A DNA stretch of 56,694 nucleotides. Origin: Advenella alkanexedens. Lineage in GTDB: Bacteria > Pseudomonadota > Gammaproteobacteria > Burkholderiales > Burkholderiaceae_B. The stretch lies in assembly GCF_019132845.1 (NCBI RefSeq), contig NZ_JAHSPR010000013.1:1-56694 (forward strand), given 5' to 3'. Position numbers and translations under genes: made by a program. Below, piece by piece: positions 29,182 through 37,992 of the stretch; the first letter of the stretch is position 1, and each line of letters opens with the position of its first letter. Under the pieces are notes generated by a model. The model was not told the origin of the DNA, did no database searches, and was given only the letters and a program-made list of their open reading frames with translations.

Positions 29182-30171
29182 TCAATTCTGCCTTAAATTA
29201 TTTTCCTCAATCACCCCGGACCAAATGGCGGAATCCCTGGCAATGGTATCCTGCATGGTTTGCGAATTAGTGTAATAAGGATACGCACCGACCGCCTTGA
29301 GCCTGGTCTGGGTATCCGGATCATTAACAACGCTTGCCAAGGCATCCGACAGAATTTTTACCGTAGCGTCAGGCGTATCTTTGGGAACCACCAAACCAGA
29401 CCATGACACCGCTTTGCTTGCCTGAATATCCTGCTCTTTCAGTGTTGGCACATCCGGCAACTCCTCAAGCCGCACATCAGTATTGACCGCGATAGGACGC
29501 AAATTACCCGCCTTGATCTGAGGAAGTACGGCTACCAGATCAGAATACATGACGGGCACATCACCTGCCAGCAATGCGGTTACCGCTGGTGCACTACCCC
29601 GATAAGGGATGTGCGTCATTTTGATGCCCAAATCTTTTTTAATCAATTCCATGGCAAGATTGGCCGTACTGCCAATGGCGGCTGACGTATAGTTGATGCC
29701 ATCTTTACTGTTTTTGGCTGCCTGTGCCAATGACTTCATATCGGTAATGTCAGGATGTTTTTTAGCATTTACCACAATAACCAATGGCGTGATATAGGCA
29801 GTACCCACTGACTTGATATCCTTCTCCAGATCATAGGGCGCTTGTGCCAGTATGAATGGTGCGGTCAAACTGGGGGCGGCCAGACCCGCTACCGTGTATC
29901 CATCTGGTTTGCTTCTGATCAGTTGGCTAATACCAATGGATCCGGAGGCTCCTGATTTATTTTCCACCACAACGGTCTGGTTCAGTTTTTTACCCAAAGC
30001 ATCAGCCAGCACACGACCAGCTACATCAGTCGGCCCCCCCGGCGGGAAAGGAACAATAAAATTCAATGGTTTATTGGGAAAATCATTTTTTTGTGCGCTG
30101 GCAACTGGTGCAACCAGACATTGACTTAGCATCAAGGCACCAAGAACGGTCAATTTATTCAATAACTTCAC
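29182..30171 (-). CDS. Bug/TctC family periplasmic solute-binding protein
   Basis: This 329-residue exported protein of the Bug family (tripartite tricarboxylate transporter substrate-binding) has a signal peptide ending near ASA/Q27, then FPNKPLNFIVPFPPGGPTDVAGR, the family's anion-binding entry motif, and later GINYTSAAIGSTANLAMEL. These proteins bind carboxylates or aromatic acids. The start is a GTG at 30171 with AGGAG 7 nt upstream. No TctA or TctB membrane genes are near. It lies beside the TetR gene on the same strand. Confidence 0.92.
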   Translation of the reverse strand: MKLLNKLTVLGALMLSQCLVAPVASAQKNDFPNKPLNFIVPFPPGGPTDVAGRVLADALGKKLNQTVVVENKSGASGSIGISQLIRSKPDGYTVAGLAAPSLTAPFILAQAPYDLEKDIKSVGTAYITPLVIVVNAKKHPDITDMKSLAQAAKNSKDGINYTSAAIGSTANLAMELIKKDLGIKMTHIPYRGSAPAVTALLAGDVPVMYSDLVAVLPQIKAGNLRPIAVNTDVRLEELPDVPTLKEQDIQASKAVSWSGLVVPKDTPDATVKILSDALASVVNDPDTQTRLKAVGAYPYYTNSQTMQDTIARDSAIWSGVIEENNLRQN

Positions 30172-30324
30172 GGTAATCTCCTATCCTTTTTTAATAATTT
30201 AATTGATCGAAGCGTACCCTGAAAATCAATTCAAAAATATTGGTATATGTCCTCGTTCAGCAATTTGGAAAGTCGGGTTCAATAAAATAAAAGGACACTT
30301 CGGACACACATTTTATTAGGCCTG

Positions 30325-30900
30325 TTAATCATGCCTTTTAAGCAAGCCTTCAAGCACCAACCGATAAAACTGCTCAAAAGCATCACCAATGCGCATGCCG
30401 GTTTCCTCTAGAAAAACCGGATTTCTAAGCCGATGGGCAGCACCCAAAATGGCTTCCGATACCAATCTGGGATGCTGTGGAGCAAACACCTGCTGTTTAA
30501 TCCCTTCCTCAATAATGCCCTCCAGTCCCCTGACCCGTGCCAATTGATAGTCGTCAAACAATTTTCTGCCCTGCTCTGTCGCTTCCAGATCAATCAGGCA
30601 CGCTTTGCTGATACCCGAGGTATTTAAGGTTGCCGTCAAATAAGCCTTAATAATCCTGACGGGTTCACTTTCTTTATTGGCCTTGGCAAAACCCTGCTCA
30701 AGTTTCGAATTGAAAACCTCACGACAAATATGAAGAAACAATTCTTCTTTGCCCGGTGCAATCTGATAGATTCGTCTTTTTGAGCACTTCAAACGGGCGG
30801 CAATATCGGCAATGGTCAATTTGGAAATACCTTCCGTGATAAGCAGCGCTGTCAATTGCTGCATGAATACCGCTTCTGTTCGTCGTGCCATCGTTTTCAT
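30325..30900 (-). CDS. TetR/AcrR family transcriptional regulator
   Basis: This 191-residue regulator has an N-terminal TetR helix-turn-helix (about residues 12-57, LTIADIAARLKCSKRRIYQIAPGKEELF) and a helical ligand-binding C-terminal part. It is divergent from the acyl-CoA ligase operon, and the 138-bp spacer holds four GGTACC-type motifs over a good promoter, so it is probably the repressor of that operon and of itself. The likely inducer is a CoA ester or carboxylic acid of the pathway, by analogy with FadR- and PaaR-type TetR members. Confidence 0.88.
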   Translation of the reverse strand: MKTMARRTEAVFMQQLTALLITEGISKLTIADIAARLKCSKRRIYQIAPGKEELFLHICREVFNSKLEQGFAKANKESEPVRIIKAYLTATLNTSGISKACLIDLEATEQGRKLFDDYQLARVRGLEGIIEEGIKQQVFAPQHPRLVSEAILGAAHRLRNPVFLEETGMRIGDAFEQFYRLVLEGLLKRHD

Positions 30901-30940
30901 CGCCTTAAAAGTTTCCCATTATAACTGCTTGAGTATTTTT

Positions 30941-31018
30941 GGTACTTTCCCTATTGACTTGGTACCACAATATCAATAATACTCATAAAAACGGTACCGT
31001 AATAACCAAATTAGTACC
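30941..31018 (+). promoter_or_regulatory. acyl-CoA ligase operon promoter with GGTACC operator array
   Basis: On the plus strand TTGACT (30954-30959) and TAATAC (30977-30982) are 17 bp apart, a strong sigma-70 promoter. GGTAC(C) motifs lie at 30941, 30961 and 30993, with an AGTACC variant at 31013. They form two pairs, each with 20-bp spacing, and the one at 30961 sits inside the promoter spacer. The array fits TetR-type repressor binding over both divergent promoters. Which protein binds is inference from position. Confidence 0.65.
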
Positions 31019-31038
31019 ACAATCAATAGAGACAACTC

Positions 31039-32610
31039 ATGCAGCCGAAAACCTCAGCCCTTTACAGCACCACCACAGTGCCCGAACTATTCCTTTCCGC
31101 CTTCAAGGCTTTTCCAGAGCGCCTTGCCCTGGCAGATTCAAATCAGCAACTCACTTACCGGGAAGTGGCAGCCAAATCCTTTCAAATTGCCCATCTGTTA
31201 AAACTTAAAGGCATGAAACGCCAGGATACCGTTGCCTTGCTCTTAAGCAACAACATTGATTCCCTGGTGACACTCATTGCCGTGCAATTATTGGGTTTAC
31301 GGTATATTTCCCTGCACCCCATGGCATCGGAAAGCGATCATTGTTTTGTTTTACAAGACGCCCAAGCACGCATGCTGATTGCCGACGGCATTAAATTTCC
31401 TGAACGCGTGCAAGCCCTGTATCAAAAAAACACGGTTGAGCAAGTACTGACCCTGGCACCATCTTCAATTGATGCTGGTTTATTGCAACAGGCTTTAACC
31501 ATGAGCACCGAACCAATCAGTATTGAATCCCTGCCTGATGACTTCACAAAAATTTCATATTCGGGTGGAACAACCGGTCGTTCAAAAGGCATTTTACAAA
31601 CTCACCGCACGGCGATCACCATGGTTACTTACCAGCTCGCTTACTATGAATGGCCACAAAACATACGCTTTTTGGCAACCACGCCCATTTCGCACGCTGC
31701 CGGCTCTTTCGTGCTGCCTATTTTCCTGCGTGGGGGCACCATGCACTTGCTGGACAAATACGCTGCGAACAGCTTCATGGAATATGTCGCGCAGCACCAG
31801 ATCAATGCAAGTTTTATGGTGCCAACCCAAATTTATACATTGCTGGATTATCCACAACTGGATCAGACCAAATTGTCCAGTCTTGAATATATCTTATATG
31901 GTGCTTCTCCCATGGCGCCTTCCCGTCTACTTGAGGCTTTACAGAAAATTGGTCCGGTTTTTGGACAACTTTATGGCCAGGCTGAAGCCCCCATGATGAT
32001 CAGCTACTTGCGCAAAGAAGATCATGACCCCTCCCGCCCCCATTTACTTCGTTCCTGCGGTCGCGTTATTCCTGGCAATACGGTCAAGTTACTGGATACG
32101 GAATTGAATGAAGTTCCAACAGGAGAAATTGGTGAGATTTGTGTCCGTGGTCCGCTTGTCATGGAAGGCTATCTGAACCGCCACGAAGAAAATGAAAAAG
32201 TCTTTGCCGGTCAATGGTTGCATACCGGAGACATGGCCCGACAGGACGAACAAGGTTATCTGTACATTGTTGACCGGGCCAAAGACATGATTATTTCAGG
32301 AGGTTTTAATGTGTACCCCAGTGAAATAGAAAATTGCCTTGCCACACACCCTGCCATTGCCATGTCTGCCGTCATTGGTGTACCACACGAAAAATGGGGA
32401 GAAGAAGTCACTGCCATTGTTGTGTTAAAACCAGGCACCAAACCAAGTGAAAAAGAACTGATTGATTTTGTACTTAAAGAAAAAGGACCGGTAAACACCC
32501 CTAAAACCATCTTCTTTGAAGAGGAGCTTCCCTTAACCTCACTAGGGAAAATCGATAAAAAAACCATTCGCAACAAATTCTGGCAGCAGCAGGACAGACA
32601 GGTCAGCTAG
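31039..32610 (+). CDS. AMP-forming acyl-CoA synthetase
   Basis: This 523-residue ANL-family ligase has the P-loop-like motif SGGTTGRSKG at 175-184, the adenine-binding GQAEAP region, LHTGDMARQDEQGYLYIVDRAKD with the hinge, and the adenylation lysine near K504 (LGKIDKK). It activates a carboxylic acid to its CoA thioester through an acyl-AMP. The substrate is unknown, and the residue set is of the fatty/aromatic acyl-CoA ligase type rather than acetyl-CoA synthetase. It is the first gene of a four-gene operon with a Bug protein, a thiolase and a DUF35 protein, controlled by the divergent TetR. Confidence 0.9.
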   Translation: MQPKTSALYSTTTVPELFLSAFKAFPERLALADSNQQLTYREVAAKSFQIAHLLKLKGMKRQDTVALLLSNNIDSLVTLIAVQLLGLRYISLHPMASESDHCFVLQDAQARMLIADGIKFPERVQALYQKNTVEQVLTLAPSSIDAGLLQQALTMSTEPISIESLPDDFTKISYSGGTTGRSKGILQTHRTAITMVTYQLAYYEWPQNIRFLATTPISHAAGSFVLPIFLRGGTMHLLDKYAANSFMEYVAQHQINASFMVPTQIYTLLDYPQLDQTKLSSLEYILYGASPMAPSRLLEALQKIGPVFGQLYGQAEAPMMISYLRKEDHDPSRPHLLRSCGRVIPGNTVKLLDTELNEVPTGEIGEICVRGPLVMEGYLNRHEENEKVFAGQWLHTGDMARQDEQGYLYIVDRAKDMIISGGFNVYPSEIENCLATHPAIAMSAVIGVPHEKWGEEVTAIVVLKPGTKPSEKELIDFVLKEKGPVNTPKTIFFEEELPLTSLGKIDKKTIRNKFWQQQDRQVS

Positions 32611-32666
32611 GCCTGTCATAAAAAATGCAGACAGTCACCCGACCTGCATAACACTAGGAGACATCA

Positions 32667-33644
32667 ATGATATTGAAAAAAATCTTAATTACAACTTGCC
32701 TATCCATGGGCGTATTAAGTAGCACTGCATTTGCGGTGTCCGAATACCCCAGCAAATCGATCCACTTAACCGTTCCATTTGCCGCAGGTGGTGTTACCGA
32801 CCTTACCGCCCGCACGTTTGCCAAACAACTCTCCGGTTCCCTTAAACAACCTGTTATTGTAGAAAATCGGCCAGGAGCCGGGGCCACCATTGGTGCCAAT
32901 CATGTAGCCAAATCAAGCCCAGATGGCTACACCCTATTGCTTGGGACCAATGTTACCCATGCCATTACACCCCAAATGATGCAAAAGGCACCTTACAATC
33001 CACTTGAGGATTTTCAGCCGATTGCCATGTTTGGCCTGAACGGGAATGTGCTGCTTGTAAAACAGGATTTCCCGGCAAATACCTTTGAAGAATTTATTGA
33101 CTACATCAGAAACAGCAAAAACGAACTGAATTATGCATCGGGCAGCATTGGCAGTTCTGCGCATCTTGCCGCTGAATTACTCAAAATTGAGGTCAAGGAC
33201 ATTCAATACACGCATATCCCGTTCGGTGGTCCTTCTGAAGCCATGTCAGCCTTAATCGGTGGCCACGTTGATTTCATGTTTACCAATATCGGCGCTGCGG
33301 TCAGCCAGACAAAATCGGGCAAAGTAAAAGCCCTGGCCGTGACAACATCCAAACGCACCACTGAATTACCCAATGTTCCCACCATCGCAGAATCGGGTGT
33401 GCCCGGATTCGAGGTAGTGGGCTGGCTGGCAGCCTTTGCACCTAAAAACACCCCTTCTGCCACCACACAAAAACTTAACGCAATCATCAATGCTTCCCAG
33501 GAGAACCCTGAGTTGCGTAAAACCATGGATACCGCATCGGTCATTCCTGTTATTTATACACCGGAAGAAACGGCAACTTTTGTGAAAAATGAATATGAAA
33601 AATGGGGAAATGTCATTCGCGCAGCCAACATCCCCAAAATGTAA
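32667..33644 (+). CDS. Bug/TctC family periplasmic solute-binding protein
   Basis: This 325-residue exported binding protein has a signal peptide (MILKKILITTCLSMGVLSST, cleaved near AFA), then YPSKSIHLTVPFAAGGVTDLTARTFA and NELNYASGSIGSSAHLAAELL, the ligand-gripping loops of Bug proteins. AGGAG precedes the ATG. Lying inside the ligase-thiolase operon, it probably captures the pathway's carboxylate substrate. The matching membrane components are not in the window. Confidence 0.92.
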   Translation: MILKKILITTCLSMGVLSSTAFAVSEYPSKSIHLTVPFAAGGVTDLTARTFAKQLSGSLKQPVIVENRPGAGATIGANHVAKSSPDGYTLLLGTNVTHAITPQMMQKAPYNPLEDFQPIAMFGLNGNVLLVKQDFPANTFEEFIDYIRNSKNELNYASGSIGSSAHLAAELLKIEVKDIQYTHIPFGGPSEAMSALIGGHVDFMFTNIGAAVSQTKSGKVKALAVTTSKRTTELPNVPTIAESGVPGFEVVGWLAAFAPKNTPSATTQKLNAIINASQENPELRKTMDTASVIPVIYTPEETATFVKNEYEKWGNVIRAANIPKM

Positions 33645-33668
33645 ACACCCAGTTTCCCGGAGTTTGTA

Positions 33669-34838
33669 ATGACGATCAAAAACAAGGCCTATATTGTAGG
33701 CGCTTATGAGCACCCTACCCGGTTTGCTCCCGATAAATCAGTTGCCCAACTTCACGCCGAAAGCGCGCTGGGTGCCTTGCAGGATGCAGGGCTGGAATTA
33801 AAAGATGTGGATGGCTACTTTTGTGCCGGTGACGTTCCCGGTGGCAGCCCGATTTCCATGGCTGAATACCTTAACCTTAATCTAAGCTGGCTGGACGGTA
33901 CGGAAATTGGGGGGTGTTCTTATATTGCCCATGTGGAACACGCGGCACAGGCCATTGCCGCAGGTAAATGCCGTGTTGCCCTGATTACCCTGGCCGGCAA
34001 ACCCAAAAGCACGGGGGTGGCCACTGGCACCGCCCCCCGTATACTCGGGCCGGAACGCCCGGAAACCCCATGGGATTTACCGTACAAACCGACCATTACC
34101 GGCATTTATGGCATGATTACCCAGCGGCATATGCATGAGTATGGTACCACCGCCGAACAACTGGCCGCCATCAAGGTCGCTGCCTCACATCATGCCCAAT
34201 ATAATGAAAATGCCCTGCTAAAAAAAGTGGTCACGGTTGAGGACGTCATTAATTCACCCATTATTGCGCCTCCCCTGCACAGGCTTGACTGCTGCGTCAT
34301 TACCGATGGTGGTGGTGCACTTATTGTTACCACGCCTGAGATAGCAAAGTCGCTCAAGCGTCCTTTAATCAAAGTCATGGGTGCCAGTCACACCATTAAA
34401 ACCAGCCATGGTGCCTATATTGCACCAACAGAAACAGGCGCCATCAAGACCGGCCCTGAAGCTTTTGCCGAGGCAGGCGTTACCCCCGATGATATTAAAT
34501 ACGCCTCTATTTACGATAACTTTACCATTATGGTTCTCATGCAGCTTGAAGACCTGGGTTTCTGCAAAAAAGGCCAGGCAGGCCATTTTGTGACCGAAGG
34601 CAATTTAATTTCAGGCACAGGCAAATTGCCATGGAACACTGATGGTGGTGGCTTGTGCAATAATCACCCATCCAATCGCGGTGGTATTACCAAGGTTATT
34701 GAAGCAGTTCGCCAGTTGCGTGAAGAAGCCCACCCGGCCGTACAAGTGAAAAACTGTGATATCGCACTGGCAGCCGGCCCAGGCCTTGTGGTTGGTGAAG
34801 GTCATGCCCATGCCACCCTTATTTTAGGAAGAGAATAA
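33669..34838 (+). CDS. SCP2/SCPx-type thiolase family protein
   Basis: This 389-residue thiolase-fold protein belongs to the non-classical SCP2-like group. The nucleophile region reads EIGGCSYIAHVEHA, with C83 in GGCS, and later NNHPSNRGG supplies the active-site histidine. The C-terminal CxG motif of classical thiolases is replaced by AAGPGLVVGEGHAHAT. Relatives often form a complex with a DUF35 protein and cleave beta-keto or aldol CoA esters, such as Ltp2 of steroid side-chain degradation. The next gene, 2 bp away, is such a DUF35 protein. The reaction here may be thiolysis or retro-aldol cleavage. Confidence 0.85.
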   Translation: MTIKNKAYIVGAYEHPTRFAPDKSVAQLHAESALGALQDAGLELKDVDGYFCAGDVPGGSPISMAEYLNLNLSWLDGTEIGGCSYIAHVEHAAQAIAAGKCRVALITLAGKPKSTGVATGTAPRILGPERPETPWDLPYKPTITGIYGMITQRHMHEYGTTAEQLAAIKVAASHHAQYNENALLKKVVTVEDVINSPIIAPPLHRLDCCVITDGGGALIVTTPEIAKSLKRPLIKVMGASHTIKTSHGAYIAPTETGAIKTGPEAFAEAGVTPDDIKYASIYDNFTIMVLMQLEDLGFCKKGQAGHFVTEGNLISGTGKLPWNTDGGGLCNNHPSNRGGITKVIEAVRQLREEAHPAVQVKNCDIALAAGPGLVVGEGHAHATLILGRE

Positions 34839-34840
34839 AT

Positions 34841-35254
34841 ATGGATAATCTGGATAATAAAACCCTGGACTTTCTTTCCGATGCCTATGCCAATGCTTAC
34901 CCGGAAACCAAACCCTTTTGGGAAGCGGCGGAAAAAGATGAACTCTTGCTAAAAACCTGTCACGACTGTAACAAACCCCATTGGTATCCGCGCATGATTT
35001 GCCCCTTGTGCGGCAGTGCCAATACGGGTTGGCTAAATGCAAGCGGTCAGGGCACGCTGTATGCCTTTAGCCATATTGAAAAAGCGGACCCACCTTACAC
35101 GCTGGCTTATGTTCAGCTAGATGAAGGCCCCATCATCATGAGCAATATTATTGATGCCGAGGTTAGCCAGTTAAAAATTGGCGTACCCGTAACAGTGACC
35201 TTCCAACGCATGAAAGAAGGCAGGAAAATGCCTGTTTTCAGATTAAGTGAATGA
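34841..35254 (+). CDS. OB-fold Zn-ribbon protein (DUF35), thiolase partner
   Basis: This 137-residue protein has a rubredoxin-like zinc ribbon (C40, C43, C54, C57) followed by an OB-fold domain (GTLYAFSHIEKADPPYTLAYVQL). DUF35 proteins bind SCP2-type thiolases and acyl-CoA and are needed for their activity in steroid and acetoacetyl pathways. The 2-bp gap to the thiolase gene supports a stoichiometric complex. It ends the ligase operon, and its transcript stops at the hairpin shared with the convergent iclR-type gene. Confidence 0.9.
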   Translation: MDNLDNKTLDFLSDAYANAYPETKPFWEAAEKDELLLKTCHDCNKPHWYPRMICPLCGSANTGWLNASGQGTLYAFSHIEKADPPYTLAYVQLDEGPIIMSNIIDAEVSQLKIGVPVTVTFQRMKEGRKMPVFRLSE

Positions 35255-35280
35255 GGGGAAGTTTTCATAACCCATAAAAT

Positions 35281-35307
35281 AAAGACGTCTTGCCTCTAGA
35301 CGTCTTT
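35281..35307. terminator. shared convergent terminator overlapping the 3' end of the IclR gene
   Basis: AAAGACGTCT (35281-35290) pairs perfectly with AGACGTCTTT (35298-35307) around a 7-nt loop. The right arm lies inside the last codons and stop of the leftward IclR-type gene, and the left arm is 3' of it. T residues flank both sides, so it can end the rightward DUF35 transcript and the leftward regulator transcript. Confidence 0.75.
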
Positions 35308-36093
35308 AAATATTAATGAACCGCGGATTTTCAGGGCCAGCGCTTCTGTAATCCGCTTCAAAGCCCCCACCATTTTGTCGTGATTCTGTTCTACGCGAAC
35401 CGTCAGTGTTGATACACTCAAGGCACAGACGCCATTACCATAAGCATCCCTGACCGGCATTGATAATGAGCGAACCGGCAAATCAGGGGCATCCTTGGTG
35501 GCGTACCCCTGCGTTCTTGCCTGGGCAATAATTTGCATGAACTCATTGATGGACGGTTCTGCACGTGCGGCCAGCAAAGCGGCATTTTTCAACAGGATTT
35601 TTTCCACTTGCTCATCGCTCATGGTGCTGAGCAAAGCGATGCTACCAGCACCGCAACCCAACGGACGCCGCTGCCCTACGCCCAGGTTCAACACACGAAT
35701 GGGAAAGTGGCCTTCAGCGCGATCAAGACAAACCACATCATAACCACTTTTGACCGTTAAAAAAGCGCTGTCTCCGGTAATTCCCGACAGCTCCTGCAAC
35801 GCTTCTTTACACAGTTGCTGGGCAGGCACCGATGAACTGGCGGCAAGGCCAAGTTCATACAATAGTGGCCCCAGATGATAGTTTCGGGTCAATGGATTCT
35901 GCACCAGCATGGACTCAGCCGTTAAACGTCGCAATATTCGATGAACGGTAGGTCTTTCAATACCAGACCTTTCTGCTATTTCTCCCAGTCCAAACCCCAA
36001 CCCGTCCGAGGCGGCAATGACGCGCAGGATTTCGGTTGCACGGCCAATACTTTGCGTTCCCCCCACCTCTTTTTTATTATCACTATAGTCCAT
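35296..36093 (-). CDS. IclR family transcriptional regulator
   Basis: This 265-residue regulator has an N-terminal winged helix (IGRATEILRVIAASDGLGFGLGEIAERSGIERPTVH split over residues 16-52) and a C-terminal GAF-like effector domain with GCGAGSIALLS and ALSVSTLTVRV. IclR regulators sense small carboxylates and control adjacent catabolic operons, here most likely the divergent eight-gene operon from 36200. The 106-bp spacer is A+T-rich with no obvious operator palindrome by eye. Confidence 0.92.
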   Translation of the reverse strand: MDYSDNKKEVGGTQSIGRATEILRVIAASDGLGFGLGEIAERSGIERPTVHRILRRLTAESMLVQNPLTRNYHLGPLLYELGLAASSSVPAQQLCKEALQELSGITGDSAFLTVKSGYDVVCLDRAEGHFPIRVLNLGVGQRRPLGCGAGSIALLSTMSDEQVEKILLKNAALLAARAEPSINEFMQIIAQARTQGYATKDAPDLPVRSLSMPVRDAYGNGVCALSVSTLTVRVEQNHDKMVGALKRITEALALKIRGSLIFKDV

Positions 36094-36199
36094 ATTGTGG
36101 ATTCCTTATGTTTACTAGTTCATCTTTTAGCATAATAATACATTCAAACAATACAAAACAAGACCTTGCACTTACAACACCAACACTGAGGAGACCTAC

Positions 36200-37186
36200 A
36201 TGAACTTTCCCAAACAGCTAAAAAACTGTTTTGCTATTGCCGGAATGATTTCCCTTACAGGCACGTCAATGGCTGCCTACCCTGAAAAACCGGTCAGCAC
36301 GATTGTGACCTTCCCACCCGGCAACTCTGCCGATCTGGTGGGCCGCACCATGGCCCAGCAACTTGAGCAGGCATTTGGCCAAACATTCATTATTGAAAAC
36401 AAAGGCGGTGCCGGCGGCACGATTGGGGTTGAACAACTCATCCGAAGCAAACCCGACGGTTACACCATTACCATTACGTCACTGTCTCCCATCAGCATTA
36501 TTCCAGTCACCAAAAAACTGCCTTATGATCCACTGAAAGATCTGGTGCCCATCTCCCTGCTTGCCCAGGGCCCTATGGTCGTCCTTGTCAACAAGGATGC
36601 ACCTTTCAATACCATGCAGGAGCTGATTGATTATGCAAAAGCCAATCCGGGAAAACTGAACTACGGCTCACTGGGTGCCGGTACGATCAGCCAATTGACT
36701 ACAGAACTTTTCAAGGAAGCTGCCGACATTGACATCAAGGAAATTCCGTACAAAGGCAGTACCCAGGCTATTCAAGACCTGATTGGCGGCAGGATACAAA
36801 TTCTTTTTGATGGCAACGCTTCAGCTGTCCGGCAAATTGAAGCCGGCGCGGCAAAAGGCCTGGCCGTCACTATCCCACAGCGTTCCCCTCTGATGCCCGA
36901 CACCCCCTCCATTGCTGAAACCAATGTAGAAGGATTGAAAAACTTTACCTCCCAGGGCTGGATGGGTGCTTTTGCACCGGCAAACACACCACCGGAAGTC
37001 ATCAAAGCCTTACACGAGAAAATGCAGGTTGCACTTAAAGCCCAACCCGTTATTGAACGCTTTAATGCATCTGGATTACAGGCAATTGGCTCGGAAACAC
37101 CTGAAAAATTTGAAGAGTTCGTCCAGGAAGATCTCAATCGCTGGAAATCAGCCGCAAAAATGCTGGGTATCAGCCCCGATCAATAA
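36200..37186 (+). CDS. Bug/TctC family periplasmic solute-binding protein
   Basis: This is the third Bug protein of the island, 328 residues, with a signal peptide ending near AMAA (MNFPKQLKNCFAIAGMISLT at the start). The mature start YPEKPVSTIVTFPPGNSADLVGR and the loop GKLNYGSLGAGTISQLTTELF are family hallmarks. GAGGAG precedes the ATG. As first gene of the IclR-linked operon it probably binds the dicarboxylate-type substrate processed by the following enzymes. No TctAB partners are in view. Confidence 0.92.
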   Translation: MNFPKQLKNCFAIAGMISLTGTSMAAYPEKPVSTIVTFPPGNSADLVGRTMAQQLEQAFGQTFIIENKGGAGGTIGVEQLIRSKPDGYTITITSLSPISIIPVTKKLPYDPLKDLVPISLLAQGPMVVLVNKDAPFNTMQELIDYAKANPGKLNYGSLGAGTISQLTTELFKEAADIDIKEIPYKGSTQAIQDLIGGRIQILFDGNASAVRQIEAGAAKGLAVTIPQRSPLMPDTPSIAETNVEGLKNFTSQGWMGAFAPANTPPEVIKALHEKMQVALKAQPVIERFNASGLQAIGSETPEKFEEFVQEDLNRWKSAAKMLGISPDQ

Positions 37187-37195
37187 GGATAAATC

Positions 37196-37990
37196 ATGAA
37201 CAAAACCTACGAAACCATAAAAGTCGAAGAACCGTTTCCCGGGATTCTGCTGGTCACCCTTAACCGCCCTGAAGTCTCCAATGCCTTCAACACTCAAGCC
37301 GGACATGAGCTGTATGATGTATTTCACCCCCTGGAGCTTGAGCACCGCAAATATCGCTGCGTTGTTATCACTGGTGCTGGTGACAAGGCGTTCTGCGCAG
37401 GCGGAGACTTAAAAGAGCGCAAAACCCTGACTGAAGAGCAATGGGTATTACAGCACGAACTTTTTGAGCGCACCTTCCGCTCAATTCTCAACTGCCCACT
37501 ACCCATTCTGGCTGCCGTCAATGGCCATGCTTTTGGTGGCGGCTTTGAATTGATGCTGCAGTGTGATTTTGCCTATGCATCGCGCAACGCCCGCTTTGCC
37601 CTGACAGAAGTATCCCTGGGTATCATGCCTGGCGGAGGCGGTACACAAACCTTGCCAAGGGCTGTTGGCGAACGTCGCGCAAAGGAAATCATTCTGACCG
37701 CAAGTCCTTTCAGTGCCGATGAAGCTTGCGAATGGGGAGTCGTCAACCGTGTATTCGAACCGGATGAAGTCCTGGAAAAAACACTTGAAGCCGCACAAAA
37801 AATTGCCACCAATGCCCCGCTTTCAATCAGGCAGGCAAAACACTCAATCCACTACGGCTTACAAATGGATCTGAACTCCGGCATGATGTTTGAACTTGAA
37901 GCGTATCAACGCATGGTTCACAGCCAGGATCGCAAGGAAGGCATTCTGGCCTTCAATGAAAAGCGCAAACCCAATTTCAAGGGCTGGTAA
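37196..37990 (+). CDS. enoyl-CoA hydratase/isomerase family protein
   Basis: This 264-residue crotonase has both catalytic glutamates of true hydratases: E118 in GGGFELML and E138 in ALTEVSLG. Oxyanion-hole regions are FCAGGDLKE and GHAFGGG. It should add water to a 2-enoyl-CoA; given its operon partners, hydration of 3-methylglutaconyl-CoA to HMG-CoA is a good candidate. AAGGAT lies before the ATG. It is 9 bp after the Bug gene and 2 bp before the CoA-transferase gene. Confidence 0.9.
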   Translation: MNKTYETIKVEEPFPGILLVTLNRPEVSNAFNTQAGHELYDVFHPLELEHRKYRCVVITGAGDKAFCAGGDLKERKTLTEEQWVLQHELFERTFRSILNCPLPILAAVNGHAFGGGFELMLQCDFAYASRNARFALTEVSLGIMPGGGGTQTLPRAVGERRAKEIILTASPFSADEACEWGVVNRVFEPDEVLEKTLEAAQKIATNAPLSIRQAKHSIHYGLQMDLNSGMMFELEAYQRMVHSQDRKEGILAFNEKRKPNFKGW

Positions 37991-37992
37991 GA

